The notes beneath the pieces are model-generated. The model saw only the letters and a list, made by a program, of their open reading frames with translations, searched no databases and was not told where the DNA came from. Positions 35,073 to 43,469 of a stretch of 64,000 nt of DNA are shown here, in pieces. How positions within the stretch are numbered: the stretch's first letter is position 1; every line of letters starts with the position of its first letter. Position numbers and translations under genes: made by a program. Location: positions 3,944,501 through 4,008,500 of the forward strand of contig NZ_JAPEPB010000001.1 of assembly GCF_026340565.1 (NCBI RefSeq), given 5' to 3'. The stretch is from Kitasatospora sp. NBC_01287. Its GTDB lineage: Bacteria; Actinomycetota; Actinomycetes; Streptomycetales; Streptomycetaceae.

Positions 35073-35744
35073 CTACTCGGTGCGGCGGCGGGCCAGCGCC
35101 GCGGTGCCGGCCGCGGCGAGCAGGGCCAGCAGCGCCGCCACGGCCAGCGCGGCCAGCGGATAGCGGACCCGGGCCAGCTGCGAGCCCAGGACCAGCGCCC
35201 GCACCGCCGCGTTGGCCGGCGAGTGCGGCACCACCAGCGCCAGCACCGACAGCCCGAGCGCGGCCAGGATCCCGTAGGACCCTCGCAGCAACACCGGCCG
35301 GTGGCTCAGCGCACCCGCCGCCACACCCACCAGCACCCCGCAGACCGCGGCGAGCAACCCGGCCAGCGCGGCCTGCGCCCACGGCACCTCGTGGCCCGCG
35401 AGGATCGTGGTGCGCCCGCAGACCAGCCAGATCGCGACCACCTCCAGCACCGCCAGCACCAGACCGGCGACCAGCGCGGCCGCCAGCGAGGCCAGCTGCA
35501 CCCGGGCCGCTCCGGCGGCGGCCACCAGGCAGGCCCGCGCCTGCGGCGGGTCGGCGGTCAGCGTGCAGCGCGCGTACCAAGCCGTGACCGGCACCAACAC
35601 GGCGGCCGCGTAGCCGAGGCAGTCCATCATCGGCTGATCGCCCGCCACCCCCGTGCCCAGCACGAGCAGGTAGGCCAGGAACGGCGGCAGCCAGCGCTGC
35701 GAGCGCAGCAGCAGCGCGAGCTGATAGCGGATCAGCGCGCTCAC
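35073..35744 (-). CDS. ABC-2 type transporter permease (small)
   Basis: 223 residues from a GTG that overlaps the ATPase stop by 4 nt (GTGA). About six hydrophobic segments: FLAYLLVLGTGVAG, YAAAVLVPVTAWYA, LASLAAALVAGLVLAVLEVV, AALAGLLAAVCGVLVGVAAG, ILAALGLSVLALVVP and LAALAVAALLALLAAAG. The N-terminus SALIRYQLALLLRSQRW is basic and cytoplasmic. It would form the membrane half of an exporter with the preceding ATPase; substrate unknown. No strong family motif, which is normal for ABC-2 permeases. Confidence 0.8.
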   Translation of the reverse strand: MSALIRYQLALLLRSQRWLPPFLAYLLVLGTGVAGDQPMMDCLGYAAAVLVPVTAWYARCTLTADPPQARACLVAAAGAARVQLASLAAALVAGLVLAVLEVVAIWLVCGRTTILAGHEVPWAQAALAGLLAAVCGVLVGVAAGALSHRPVLLRGSYGILAALGLSVLALVVPHSPANAAVRALVLGSQLARVRYPLAALAVAALLALLAAAGTAALARRRTE

Positions 35745-36688
35745 CGGGCCTCCTCCAGCGTGCCGACGGCCAGCACGTGCACCGGGGCGGGGCCGTTCAG
35801 CAGCAGCCGCAGCAGGTCGTCCGACCGCTCGGCGCCGACGCGCAGCAGCACCGTGCCGTCCGCCCCCTCCTCGCGCTCGGGGGCGCCCGGCAGCAGGTCC
35901 GGCAGTTCGCCCGCCGCGACCCGGATGCCCATCAGCGGCCGCGGGCCTCCGGCCGCCTGCCGCTGGTCGCCGACGGACGGCCGCTCGATCCCGGCGGACG
36001 GCTGCCCGGCCCCGGCAAGTAGCCCCCCGGCCTCGGCAGGCAGCCCCTCGACCTCGGTCAGGGCGCCGGCCCCGATCCGGAAGGTCCGGGTGGTCCGGCC
36101 CGCCAGCCGGTGGCGGTGGCCGCCGCCGGCCGCGGGCGGGCCGTGGTCCACGAAGAGCACCGCCCCGCCCGCCGCGGCCCGCTCCACCGCCACCTCGTCC
36201 AGAGTGGCCCGAGCGGCATGGTCCAGCCCGGTCCAGGCCTCGTCCAGCAGCAGCACCTCGGCCTCGGCGAGCAGTGCCTGGGCCACCGCGACCTTCTGGC
36301 AGGTCCCCTTGGAGAGTCGGCTGAGCGGGGTGCCCGCCCGGTCCGCGATGCCGAAGCGGTCCAGCCAGTACTCCGCGCGCCCGGCCGCCGAGGCAGCGCT
36401 CAGCCCGTGGATCCGTCCGAGGTGGCGCAGGTAGCCGGCCGGGTCGAAGGGCAGCGCGGGCGGGAAGCGCTCGGGGACGTACGCCTTGCGCCCGGCGGTG
36501 CGCACCGTGCCCCGGCTCGGCGGCTCGATCCCGGCGACCAACTTGAGCAGCGTCGACTTGCCGCTGCCGTTGGCCCCCTCGATCCGCACCAGCTCTCCCG
36601 GCCCGAGCGTCAGCTCCACCTCGCCCAGCACCCAGGGCCCCGAGCGCCCGTACCTCTTGCCGACCGCGGTCAACCGCAGCAGCTCCAT
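35741..36688 (-). CDS. ABC transporter ATPase with atypical signature and long C-terminal extension
   Basis: 315 residues from ATG 36688 (GGGGAGG site four bases away). Walker A GANGSGKST, Q-loop region replaced by KAYVPERF, signature LSKGTCQKVAVAQALL in place of LSGGQ, Walker B VLLLDEAWTG, and an H-loop His in LFVDHGPP. The last 110 residues lie outside the ATPase core and are Pro/Gly/Ala-rich, ending in a small folded segment (TVLLRVGAERSDDLLRLLL). LSKGxxQ signatures occur in two-gene ABC-2 exporters, so activity is likely. Partner permease is coupled downstream. Confidence 0.85.
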   Translation of the reverse strand: MELLRLTAVGKRYGRSGPWVLGEVELTLGPGELVRIEGANGSGKSTLLKLVAGIEPPSRGTVRTAGRKAYVPERFPPALPFDPAGYLRHLGRIHGLSAASAAGRAEYWLDRFGIADRAGTPLSRLSKGTCQKVAVAQALLAEAEVLLLDEAWTGLDHAARATLDEVAVERAAAGGAVLFVDHGPPAAGGGHRHRLAGRTTRTFRIGAGALTEVEGLPAEAGGLLAGAGQPSAGIERPSVGDQRQAAGGPRPLMGIRVAAGELPDLLPGAPEREEGADGTVLLRVGAERSDDLLRLLLNGPAPVHVLAVGTLEEAR

Positions 36689-36749
36689 CCGGCCTCCCCG
36701 AAATTCGGTCGCGCCGCGGGACGACGGACCGCAGACTTCGCCAGTGAAC

Positions 36750-38102
36750 ATGCCTTCCGATCGTACGGTCAGCGTCCTGGTCTCCTGTGGAGAACGGCAG
36801 TTGGGGGTGGTCGGCCCGTTCGTCACGGACCGGCCGCGCTGGCACGATGTGGCGCCGGTCGCCGCGCACCTGACGACCGTGCTCCAGGTGCCGGTCGTGG
36901 TGCTGCGGCTGCTGGACGTCGAGGGCGGCTCGGGCGGGCTCGGCGGGCGGGTCGACTACCACGCCGAGGCGCTGCGCGAGCCGGCGGCGGCGGTGCTGGC
37001 GGCGGCCTCGGCGGCCGGGGCCCTGCGGCCGGCCGCGCCCGAGGAGCTCGCGCCGCCGGCCCCGCATCCGCGCCGGGCCCCGTACGCGACCGCCGACGGC
37101 AGCCGGGCGGCGCTGGCCTGGGCCGGGCAGCGGCTGACCGAGCTGGGGCGGCCGGCCATCGGGCCGGTCGAGCAGGTGAAGACCTGGAACCTGGCCGGCC
37201 TGTTCCGGCTGCCCACCGCCACCGGCCCGGTCTGGCTGAAGACCGGGCGCGACTTCGCGGCCGACGAGGCGGACATGATCGGTCTGGTCGCCTCGGTGGA
37301 CCCGTCGTTCGTGCCCCCGGTGCTGGCCGCCGACCCGGCACGGCGCCTGCTGCTGCTCGACCACGTGCCCGGCGAGGATTGCTGGGGACCGTCGGCGGCA
37401 GTGGTCGAGGCCGCCGTGCCGCGCCTGGTCCGGGTCCAGGCGGCACTGGCCGCACGGTTCCCCGACGGGCCCCCGCCGAACCTGCCGGACCGCTCGCCGC
37501 ACCTGCTGCCGCCAGCCCTCTCCGCGCTGCTGAACGGCCCGGCCGGAGCCGAGCTGACGGCGGACGAGGCGGCGCGTGCCAAGCTGATGGCCGATCAACT
37601 CCCTTTGCTGATCGAGCGACTGGGCGCCTGCGGGCTGCCGCTGACGGTCCTGCACGGGGACTTCCACCCCGGCAACTGGCGCTCCACCGGCACGACCGGT
37701 GCGCCGGTGGTGCTGGTGGACTTCGCCGACGGCTGCTACGGCCACCCGGCCGTCGACGGGCTGCGCCCCAAGGACTTCACCTCCGCCGAGCGCTGGACCC
37801 AGGCGGCCGAGGCCTGGAGCGCGGCCTGGCGGGCAGCGGCCCCCGGCAGCGACCCGGCCACCGCGCTGCGACTGGCCGAGCCGCTGTCCCACCTCGCCTA
37901 CGCGGTGCGCTACCAGGAGTTCCTCGACGGCATCGAGCCGAGCGAGGAGCGCTACCACGCGGGCGACCCGGCCGCCGAGCTGCGCGCGGCGCTGGCGGCC
38001 TTCGAGGGGCTGGGCGCCTTCCAGGAGCCGGCGGTGGTGGAGGCCCCGTCCGTCGCCACCGCCGCCGTCACCACCGCCACCGCCACCGCCACCCACCACT
38101 GA
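36750..38102 (+). CDS. aminoglycoside-phosphotransferase-like kinase
   Basis: 450 residues from ATG 36750 (a GTG two codons earlier is an alternative; neither has a clear ribosome-binding site). The C-terminal half has the APH/choline-kinase catalytic loop LTVLHGDFHPGNWR with catalytic Asp and the Mg-binding DFADGCYGHPAVDG; the ATP lobe is around WLKTGRDFAADEADMIGLV. Residues 1-100 form an extra domain of unknown type. The substrate is unknown: such genes are common in Streptomyces without giving drug resistance. It is divergent from the ABC ATPase across 61 bp. The tail is a Thr/Ala repeat (TATATATHH). Confidence 0.8.
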   Translation: MPSDRTVSVLVSCGERQLGVVGPFVTDRPRWHDVAPVAAHLTTVLQVPVVVLRLLDVEGGSGGLGGRVDYHAEALREPAAAVLAAASAAGALRPAAPEELAPPAPHPRRAPYATADGSRAALAWAGQRLTELGRPAIGPVEQVKTWNLAGLFRLPTATGPVWLKTGRDFAADEADMIGLVASVDPSFVPPVLAADPARRLLLLDHVPGEDCWGPSAAVVEAAVPRLVRVQAALAARFPDGPPPNLPDRSPHLLPPALSALLNGPAGAELTADEAARAKLMADQLPLLIERLGACGLPLTVLHGDFHPGNWRSTGTTGAPVVLVDFADGCYGHPAVDGLRPKDFTSAERWTQAAEAWSAAWRAAAPGSDPATALRLAEPLSHLAYAVRYQEFLDGIEPSEERYHAGDPAAELRAALAAFEGLGAFQEPAVVEAPSVATAAVTTATATATHH

Positions 38103-38126
38103 CGGCGCAGCCGGCGCGGGCCCGGC

Positions 38127-38582
38127 CTAGCGGGCCGCCGCGATCAGGTCAGCGCCGTCCTGCCAGGCGTAGAGCTGCTCGCCGTCCAGCACGACCCGGT
38201 AGCCGCCGCAGCTCGCGGTGGGCTGCACCGCCGCCGCCCGACCGGCAGGGAACCAGGTGGCGCTGAGCTTGACGGTGCCCGTCTGCGGCCCGCCACCCGT
38301 GGTGCACCCGACCGGCAGGGTGCCACCCGGCAGGTGGGCGCGGAGCAGGCGGTCACCGTCCTTGGTCGACAGCTTGTAGCGGACCGCCGTCGCGTTGTCC
38401 GGCAGCCAGCGCGGCACCGAGGCCCGCGCCGTCTTCGCCTGTGCGCCGGAGGTGTAGCTGGACTCCTCGATGTGCTGGCTCGCCAGCAGGTCGCCGGCCA
38501 TCGGGGCGAAGGTGGCGCCGAGCACGCCGAGGCCGAGGACGGTCACGGTGACAGCGGCGACGGTACCGGTCCTGGGCGGCAT
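38127..38582 (-). CDS. putative exported protein, unrecognised
   Basis: 151 residues from ATG 38582 with GAAGGG eight bases ahead. A signal peptide or anchor (GTVAAVTVTVLGLGVLGATFA) is followed by a soluble domain with two Cys residues (PVGCTTGGG and PTASCGGYR) that could form a disulfide, and a strand-rich end (YRVVLDGEQLYAWQDGADLI). No family recognised. It is convergent with the kinase gene, separated by 24 bp. Confidence 0.65.
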   Translation of the reverse strand: MPPRTGTVAAVTVTVLGLGVLGATFAPMAGDLLASQHIEESSYTSGAQAKTARASVPRWLPDNATAVRYKLSTKDGDRLLRAHLPGGTLPVGCTTGGGPQTGTVKLSATWFPAGRAAAVQPTASCGGYRVVLDGEQLYAWQDGADLIAAAR

Positions 38583-39010
38583 GGGCTTGTCCCTTCCGGG
38601 CTGAGTCGTGCGAGGTGGAGTCGTGCGAGGTGGAGTCGTGCGGGGCGGTGGTCTTGCGGGGCGGTGGTCTTGCGGACGCCGCGGCGCCGCGGGCGGCGGC
38701 CCTGCGGGGCGGGGTCGGCCCGCTTGCTTCCATCCTTCCGGTCGGGCGGCCCCGGCGCGTCGCTCCGCAGGCGGACCGCACCCGTCCACCCGCAGGCTCA
38801 GTCGCCTCCGCCTCCAGGCTGACGCCGGCGCCCCGACACCCGGCCGTCCGGCGGGGTCGACCCCTAAGGGTCCGGCCGGCCGGATGCCACGGACGCGGCG
38901 CACCGCGACACACGCACGCCCTCGACCTCCCCCTCCGCGCCAGGCGGCCTCGCTCCGGTTATCCATGACAAGGGGGCAAAGCCAGACATTCTGGACAGAG
39001 GGAGCCCGCT
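38583..39010. other. 428-bp intergenic region with 15/16-bp tandem repeats
   Basis: Just upstream of the exported-protein start are two exact copies of a 15-bp unit GAGTCGTGCGAGGTG (38603-38632), a third degenerate copy, then two 16-bp copies GTCTTGCGGGGCGGTG (38651-38675). A small inverted repeat GACCC-CTAA-GGGTC lies at 38859-38872. The right end carries the GAGGGAG ribosome-binding site of the next gene. Frames open here are composition artefacts; no gene is called. Confidence 0.6.
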
Positions 39011-39556
39011 GTGCGCCTGACCCTGCCGTCCCGACCCCTGCTCGTCGACCCGGGCGCCTCCGGCCTGGTGGCCGAGATCGAGGCCTACCTCGCTTCGCTG
39101 CCCGCCCCGGCCCGCCGACCCGCCCCGTACATCTGTCCGATGATCTGCCCGCACGGCCAGGTACTCCAGCCGTGGAACGCCGAGCACCTGCCGCCCCGGC
39201 GCACCCTGCGCGACCGGCTGGCCCGCCGGGCGGCCCGCCCGCTGCCGGTCAGCGCCGCCGAGCACCTGCGGCTCACCTCGCGCTACCTCACCCAGTACGG
39301 CTGGCTGCAGGGTGCGATGTGGGACCCGGCGGGGCGGGTCTGCCTGCTCGGCGCCCAGGCCGCCGTGCTGGGCCACGGCTACGGCACCGCCGCCACGGTG
39401 CGGACCGCCCGGGCGCAGCTGATGGAGGTGCTGCACTCGACCGGACGCCCGGTCAGCTCGCCCGACCAGTACAACGACCGGCCGACCACCCGGCAGTCGG
39501 ACGTCCACCGACTGCTGGAGCACGCGGCCTTGCGGGCCGCCCGACTGCGACTCTGA
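39011..39556 (+). CDS. DUF6197-like conserved protein
   Basis: 181 residues from a GTG preceded by GAGGGAG. The C-terminal half reads RVCLLGAQAAVLG, then QYNDRPTTRQSDVHRLLEHAALRA; this Cys-x-x-Gly-Ala ... (W/Y)-Asn-Asp ... Thr ... Asp-Val pattern is what I remember of DUF6197, a small actinobacterial family of unknown role. The N-terminus contains a CPMICPHG segment. No membrane segment. It stands alone on the plus strand. Confidence 0.6.
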   Translation: MRLTLPSRPLLVDPGASGLVAEIEAYLASLPAPARRPAPYICPMICPHGQVLQPWNAEHLPPRRTLRDRLARRAARPLPVSAAEHLRLTSRYLTQYGWLQGAMWDPAGRVCLLGAQAAVLGHGYGTAATVRTARAQLMEVLHSTGRPVSSPDQYNDRPTTRQSDVHRLLEHAALRAARLRL

Positions 39557-39663
39557 CGGACCGTCACGCTGTTGCACGGCCGTGACCGCCGCTCGACGCT
39601 TCCCGGACCTCGCGTTGCCATCCTGGTCGCACGCCACCAGCAGCACGATCCGGGGGAATTCCG

Positions 39664-40755
39664 ATGTCCGCTCGCCACCGCCGCCGCCCTGCCACCACCG
39701 TCGCGCTCGCCGCGGCGCTGTCAGCGGGCGTCGTCCTGCTCATCTCGGCCTGCGGGCCCGACGAGGTCGGCGCCACCGGCTCCACCGCCGGCTCGCCGAC
39801 AGCGGCGGCGCCCCGCTCCACCGCACCCACCGCGCCCGCCGCTCCCGGAAAGCCCAGCGGCAAGCCGACCGCCCCCGCCGGTACTCCGGCCGCCGCGAAG
39901 AGCAGCCCGCCCGCGAGCGGCGCGCCGGGCACCGCCGGACGCGGCACCGCCAACTCCCCGCTCACCGTCAGCGACGGCACCTCGGAGGTGCTGATGAACG
40001 GCACCTCCGTCGACTTCCACACCCAGGTCCGTGACCTGGCCTGGTCCTCCAGCGGCGACCAGGCCGCCTTCGTCAACAGCGCCGGCGACCTGGTGGTCTC
40101 CAAGCCGGACGGCAGCGCCCAGCGGGTGGTCGCCAAGAACCCGGGCGGTCAGACCTGGTCCCACCCCACCTGGCAGCAGAGCGCGGCGGACCCCGGCATC
40201 GGCCTGCCGGTCCGGAACAACCTCTTCTTCACCGTCGACCAGGCCGGCACCACGCACCTGGCCGAGGTGTCGGCCACCGCCACCGACGCGACCCCGACCA
40301 CCCTGAGCCTGAACGCCGAACTGACCGACCCGCCGACCACGCTGCCGCAGACGGGCAACCTCTGGCCCGACGTGGCCGGCCCGCACGGCACCGCGGTGTA
40401 CGCGAACGGCGCCGACGGCCACGTCTACATCCGCGACGAGTACACGCGCCAGCAGGGCGGTGTGCTCACCGTGGGCTCCGAGCCGGCGCTCGCCCCCGAC
40501 GAGTCCGCGGTGGCCTTCGTCTCGTCCGCCAACGGCCACGACCACCTCTTCGTCCTGAGCCTGCAGTCCCAGGGGGCCACGCCCAAGGACCTGACCCCGA
40601 ACGCCACCACCGACTACACCGAGCCCGCCTGGTCGCCGGACAGCAAGACCATCGCCGTGCGCACCCCGGACGGCGTCGCCACCGTGCCGGCCAACGGCCA
40701 GGGCGCGCCCAAGCTCACCGTCACCACCCCGGGCCTGCCCGCCTACCGCCCGTAA
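39664..40755 (+). CDS. TolB-like beta-propeller lipoprotein
   Basis: 363 residues. Signal peptide with lipobox LISAC (Cys30), then an Ala/Pro/Thr/Ser linker of about 70 residues that suits O-mannosylation by the Pmt encoded in this window. The remainder carries repeated WD40/TolB-like strands: VRDLAWSSSGDQAAFV, EPALAPDESAVAFVS, EPAWSPDSKTIAVRT. It is a surface-anchored propeller, probably a binding protein; the ligand is unknown. No GGAGG site is seen; GGGGGAA precedes the ATG. Confidence 0.75.
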   Translation: MSARHRRRPATTVALAAALSAGVVLLISACGPDEVGATGSTAGSPTAAAPRSTAPTAPAAPGKPSGKPTAPAGTPAAAKSSPPASGAPGTAGRGTANSPLTVSDGTSEVLMNGTSVDFHTQVRDLAWSSSGDQAAFVNSAGDLVVSKPDGSAQRVVAKNPGGQTWSHPTWQQSAADPGIGLPVRNNLFFTVDQAGTTHLAEVSATATDATPTTLSLNAELTDPPTTLPQTGNLWPDVAGPHGTAVYANGADGHVYIRDEYTRQQGGVLTVGSEPALAPDESAVAFVSSANGHDHLFVLSLQSQGATPKDLTPNATTDYTEPAWSPDSKTIAVRTPDGVATVPANGQGAPKLTVTTPGLPAYRP

Positions 40756-40923
40756 GGCGCCCGGGCGGCGCCGGCGAACGGCGCGCGACCCCCTCGGATT
40801 TCATCGTCCGTCACCGTGGCCATCCCGGGCCCCCTGTTCGTGCGGCTGTCCGGCCGGTGTTCGCTCCGCCGTCCAGCCGATCGCAGGCGTCCGACTCCGC
40901 GGCGCCCGCGCCCCGCCGCGCGG

Positions 40924-41307
40924 CTACCGGGCCCCGCCCGGGCCCACGGGCGCGGCTGACGCCGTGCCGATCACCTCGTCGAGGACATCGCGGGAGCGGA
41001 CCAATTCGGTGATCATGCGGTCGATGCGATCGCGCTCCGCCGCCAGTTCGTCGGCCAGCACCGGGGTGGTGGCCTCGTTCGGGCCGCCGTCCACGTCCCT
41101 CATGCAGGGCAGCAGCTGAGCGATCTTCGCGCTGTGCAGGCCCGCGGCGTAGAGCGTCTGGATGCGGACGACGCGGTCGACCGCCCACTCCCCGAACTCC
41201 CGGTGGCCGCCGGGAGTTCGCTCCGACCGCAGCAGTCCCTGTGCCTCGTAGTAGCGCAGGGAGCGTTCGCTCACCCCGCTGCGCCGGGCCAGTTCACCGA
41301 TCCGCAT
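40924..41307 (-). CDS. MerR-family regulator
   Basis: 127 residues from ATG 41307; the frame extends upstream, but MRIGELARRSGVSERSLRYYE is the canonical MerR start. The winged helix is followed by a dimerisation helix and a region with one Cys (QLLPCMRDVDGG) and no metal-binding Cys pair, so it more likely senses an organic ligand or oxidant than a metal. It is divergent from an SDR gene whose promoter has a MerR-type long spacer with a centred palindrome. Confidence 0.88.
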   Translation of the reverse strand: MRIGELARRSGVSERSLRYYEAQGLLRSERTPGGHREFGEWAVDRVVRIQTLYAAGLHSAKIAQLLPCMRDVDGGPNEATTPVLADELAAERDRIDRMITELVRSRDVLDEVIGTASAAPVGPGGAR

Positions 41308-41330
41308 TCCCCACCTCGCACGACGTCGCC

Positions 41331-41362
41331 TTGAATCTGACATCAATGTCAACTTCTACCAT
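41331..41362 (+). promoter_or_regulatory. MerR-type activated promoter for the SDR gene
   Basis: TTGAAT (41331-41336) and TACCAT (41357-41362) are 20 bp apart, longer than the 17 bp optimum, and a perfect palindrome TGACAT-CA-ATGTCA (41338-41351) fills the spacer. That is the layout of promoters that MerR proteins activate by twisting the DNA. The SDR start codon lies 41 nt downstream of the -10. The divergent MerR gene is the obvious regulator and would be autoregulated. Confidence 0.75.
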
Positions 41363-41403
41363 GCCGGTACGGCGAACACGCCGCTCTCACCCAGGAGGCA
41401 GCG

Positions 41404-42144
41404 ATGAGTGATCTGACCGGCAAGGTGGCACTGGTGACCGGCGGCGGCCGCGGGATCGGCGCGGCGATCGCGAAGCGGCTGGCCACCGAGGGCGCGGCGA
41501 TCGCGCTGACCTACGTCCAGGGCGCGTACCAGGCCCGCGCGGTGGCGAAGGAGATCGAAGCGGCCGGCGGCCGGGCCGCGGTGATCCAGGCCGACCTGAC
41601 CGAACCGGAAGCCGCGGCGCGGGCGGTGGAGGAGACGGTGCGGGAGCTGGGCCGCATCGACATCCTGGTGAACAACGCGGGCTTCCTCACCTACGGCCCG
41701 CTGGCGGGGGTGACCACCACCGAGCTGGACCGGGTGCTCGCCGTGGACGTCCGGTCGGTCTTCCTGGCCGCCCAGGCCGCCGCCCGGCAGATGGGCGACG
41801 GCGGGCGGATCATCAGCATCGGCTCCTGCTTCAACGGACGCGTCCCCGGCGCGAACTTCGTCCTGCAGGCGATGGCCAAGTCCGCGCTCATCGGACTGAC
41901 CAAGGGACTCGCCCGGGAACTGGGACCGCTCGGGATCACCGCCACCATCGTGGACCCGGGCCCGATCGACACCGACATGAACCCGGCCGACGGCGAGAGC
42001 GCCGAGTTCCAGCGCTCCCTCACCGCCCTGGGCCACTACGGCCAGGCCGAGGACATCGCCGCCGCGGTGGCCTACCTGGCCGGCCCCGGCGGCCGCTACG
42101 TCACCGGCACCACCCTCGCCGTCGACGGCGGCTACACCGTCTGA
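41404..42144 (+). CDS. SDR-family oxidoreductase with Tyr-to-Gln change in the active site
   Basis: 246 residues, AGGAGG seven bases before ATG. Rossmann motif TGGGRGIGAAIA, NNAG, the catalytic Ser141 in SIGSCF, and Lys159 are present, but YxxxK reads Q155-A-M-A-K159 (VLQAMAKSALIGLTKGLA). The surrounding sequence and the DTDMNPADGE block belong to the 3-oxoacyl-ACP-reductase-like branch usually paired with small regulators. Without the proton-donating Tyr it may not reduce ketones normally; it may bind a ligand or use other chemistry. Controlled, by inference, by the divergent MerR. Confidence 0.88.
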   Translation: MSDLTGKVALVTGGGRGIGAAIAKRLATEGAAIALTYVQGAYQARAVAKEIEAAGGRAAVIQADLTEPEAAARAVEETVRELGRIDILVNNAGFLTYGPLAGVTTTELDRVLAVDVRSVFLAAQAAARQMGDGGRIISIGSCFNGRVPGANFVLQAMAKSALIGLTKGLARELGPLGITATIVDPGPIDTDMNPADGESAEFQRSLTALGHYGQAEDIAAAVAYLAGPGGRYVTGTTLAVDGGYTV

Positions 42145-42204
42145 CGGCGGGTGAGGACCGCGTCCGCCCCGGCGGTCACGCACTTCACTGCCGCACGTAC
42201 GACC

Positions 42205-42238
42205 AGAGGCCCGACCGGTTTTCACCGGTCGGGCCTCT
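42205..42238. terminator. strong hairpin terminator between SDR and tRNA-Ala
   Basis: Perfect 14-bp inverted repeat AGAGGCCCGACCGG / CCGGTCGGGCCTCT, 6-nt loop. It is 9 nt from the tRNA 3' end and 61 nt from the SDR stop, so it serves the tRNA and probably both sides. Confidence 0.85.
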
Positions 42239-42244
42239 GCGTTG

Positions 42245-42320
<76 letters not shown>

Positions 42321-42388
42321 AACGAGAAGAAACTCTAGCACCTTCTGGCGGGGGCTCGTGACCGCCCCCGCTGGTGGGACGGGGTGGG

Positions 42389-43315
42389 CTACTCGCCGGC
42401 GGCGCGGGGGCGGGCCGGGGGCGGGGTCTCGTACTGGTCGAAGAGCGGGGTGTGCGGGGGCTCGGCGGGGCGGCCGGAGCTCCAGGTGCCGGGGGCGGCG
42501 AGGTCGAGGCCGCGGGTGACGCGGGGGGCGACCGGGGCGGTGACGTAGGTGGGGAGCGGGACGGGGACGGGCTCCCAGGAGTCGGGGCCGGCGGCGGCGC
42601 GCTCGCGCAGGCCGTCCACCCACTCCTGGTGGTCGGTGACCTCGACCAGCGCCTGCCGGGCCGTCTGCGGCTCGGGCGGGGCGGTGGCGAGCGGCGGCCC
42701 GGCGGGCTCGGGCGCGGCCGCCACCGTGAGGGTGGGAGCCGACCGGGACTGCTCGCGCTCGCGGACCCGCTGGGCGGCCTGGGCGGCCCGGACCCGGTCC
42801 AGCTTCACCTCGAACCGCTGGCGCTCCAGGCGGCGCAGGTGGCCGATGTAGAGGGTCAGCAGCAGGGCCGGCAGCGCGGGCGCCCAGAGGAAGGCGACGC
42901 CCGCCACGGCCGCCACGATGGCGCCGAGGGCGAAGGCCAGGAAGAGCACGGTGACCATCCGGCGGCGGCGGGCCAGCAGCCGCGCCCGCTTCTCGGTGGT
43001 CGGCCCGGCCGCGGGCACGGCGCAGGGCCCGGCCGCGCTCGGCCCGGCATGGGGCACCGCGGACGGAGCGGCTGACGGGGTGTCGGCCGACTCGGCGTCA
43101 GGGGTGCCGTCGGAGGTCGTGGTGGGGTCGTCGCCAAGGGCCCGGGACGCCCGACGCTCCATCGCCGACCGCCCGGCGAGCAGGCGGATGGCGGTGCTGA
43201 AACGTTCGGTCGGGCGCGCTTCGTTGAGCTCGTCCTGCCTGCGGAGCCACATGGGCACCAGATAGGCAGCCCAGGCCCCTACGATGACCGCGTAGATGAG
43301 GCCGCTACTGCTCAC
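42389..43315 (-). CDS. sepX: SepX/GlpR divisome membrane protein
   Basis: 308 residues. The N-terminal anchor LIYAVIVGAWAAYLVPMWLR followed at once by RQDELNEARPTERFSTAIRLL is the signature of the actinobacterial GlpR/SepX proteins, membrane receptors that tie the gephyrin-like protein Glp to FtsZ and stabilise the divisome. A second pair of membrane helices (MVTVLFLAFALGAIVAAVAG, FLWAPALPALLLTLYIG) lies mid-protein. The matching glp (moeA-like) gene is three kilobases away in the same orientation, and GNAT, mog and moaC lie between. The C-terminal 130 residues are Pro-rich and disordered. Confidence 0.85.
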   Translation of the reverse strand: MSSSGLIYAVIVGAWAAYLVPMWLRRQDELNEARPTERFSTAIRLLAGRSAMERRASRALGDDPTTTSDGTPDAESADTPSAAPSAVPHAGPSAAGPCAVPAAGPTTEKRARLLARRRRMVTVLFLAFALGAIVAAVAGVAFLWAPALPALLLTLYIGHLRRLERQRFEVKLDRVRAAQAAQRVREREQSRSAPTLTVAAAPEPAGPPLATAPPEPQTARQALVEVTDHQEWVDGLRERAAAGPDSWEPVPVPLPTYVTAPVAPRVTRGLDLAAPGTWSSGRPAEPPHTPLFDQYETPPPARPRAAGE

Positions 43316-43441
43316 GTTTCACACCGTACGGGCGTTGGGTAAGGGCGGGCAGCAATTTGGCGCGGCGTGTCGCACCGCCAAGCTGATTCTCTGACTATTT
43401 TGCCGGAATTTGTCACCGCTTGCCGGGGCGGCGATGCCATA

Positions 43442-43469
43442 TCGATATCAATTTCGAACACTTATTCAA
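43442..43469 (-). promoter_or_regulatory. AT-rich candidate promoter for sepX
   Basis: The 154-bp sepX upstream region is unusually AT-rich for this chromosome. TTGAAT (43469-43464) starts right at the GNAT stop codon; TATCGA (43447-43442) is 16 bp away and lies inside the palindrome ATATCGATAT. The 5' leader would be about 120 nt. Weak consensus, but it is the only good AT patch nearby. Confidence 0.4.

Noticed and set aside
36110..38266. 718-codon plus-strand frame over the ABC ATPase and kinase genes
   Set aside because: It is out of frame with both real genes and gives Arg/Ala/Gly-rich sequence without domains.
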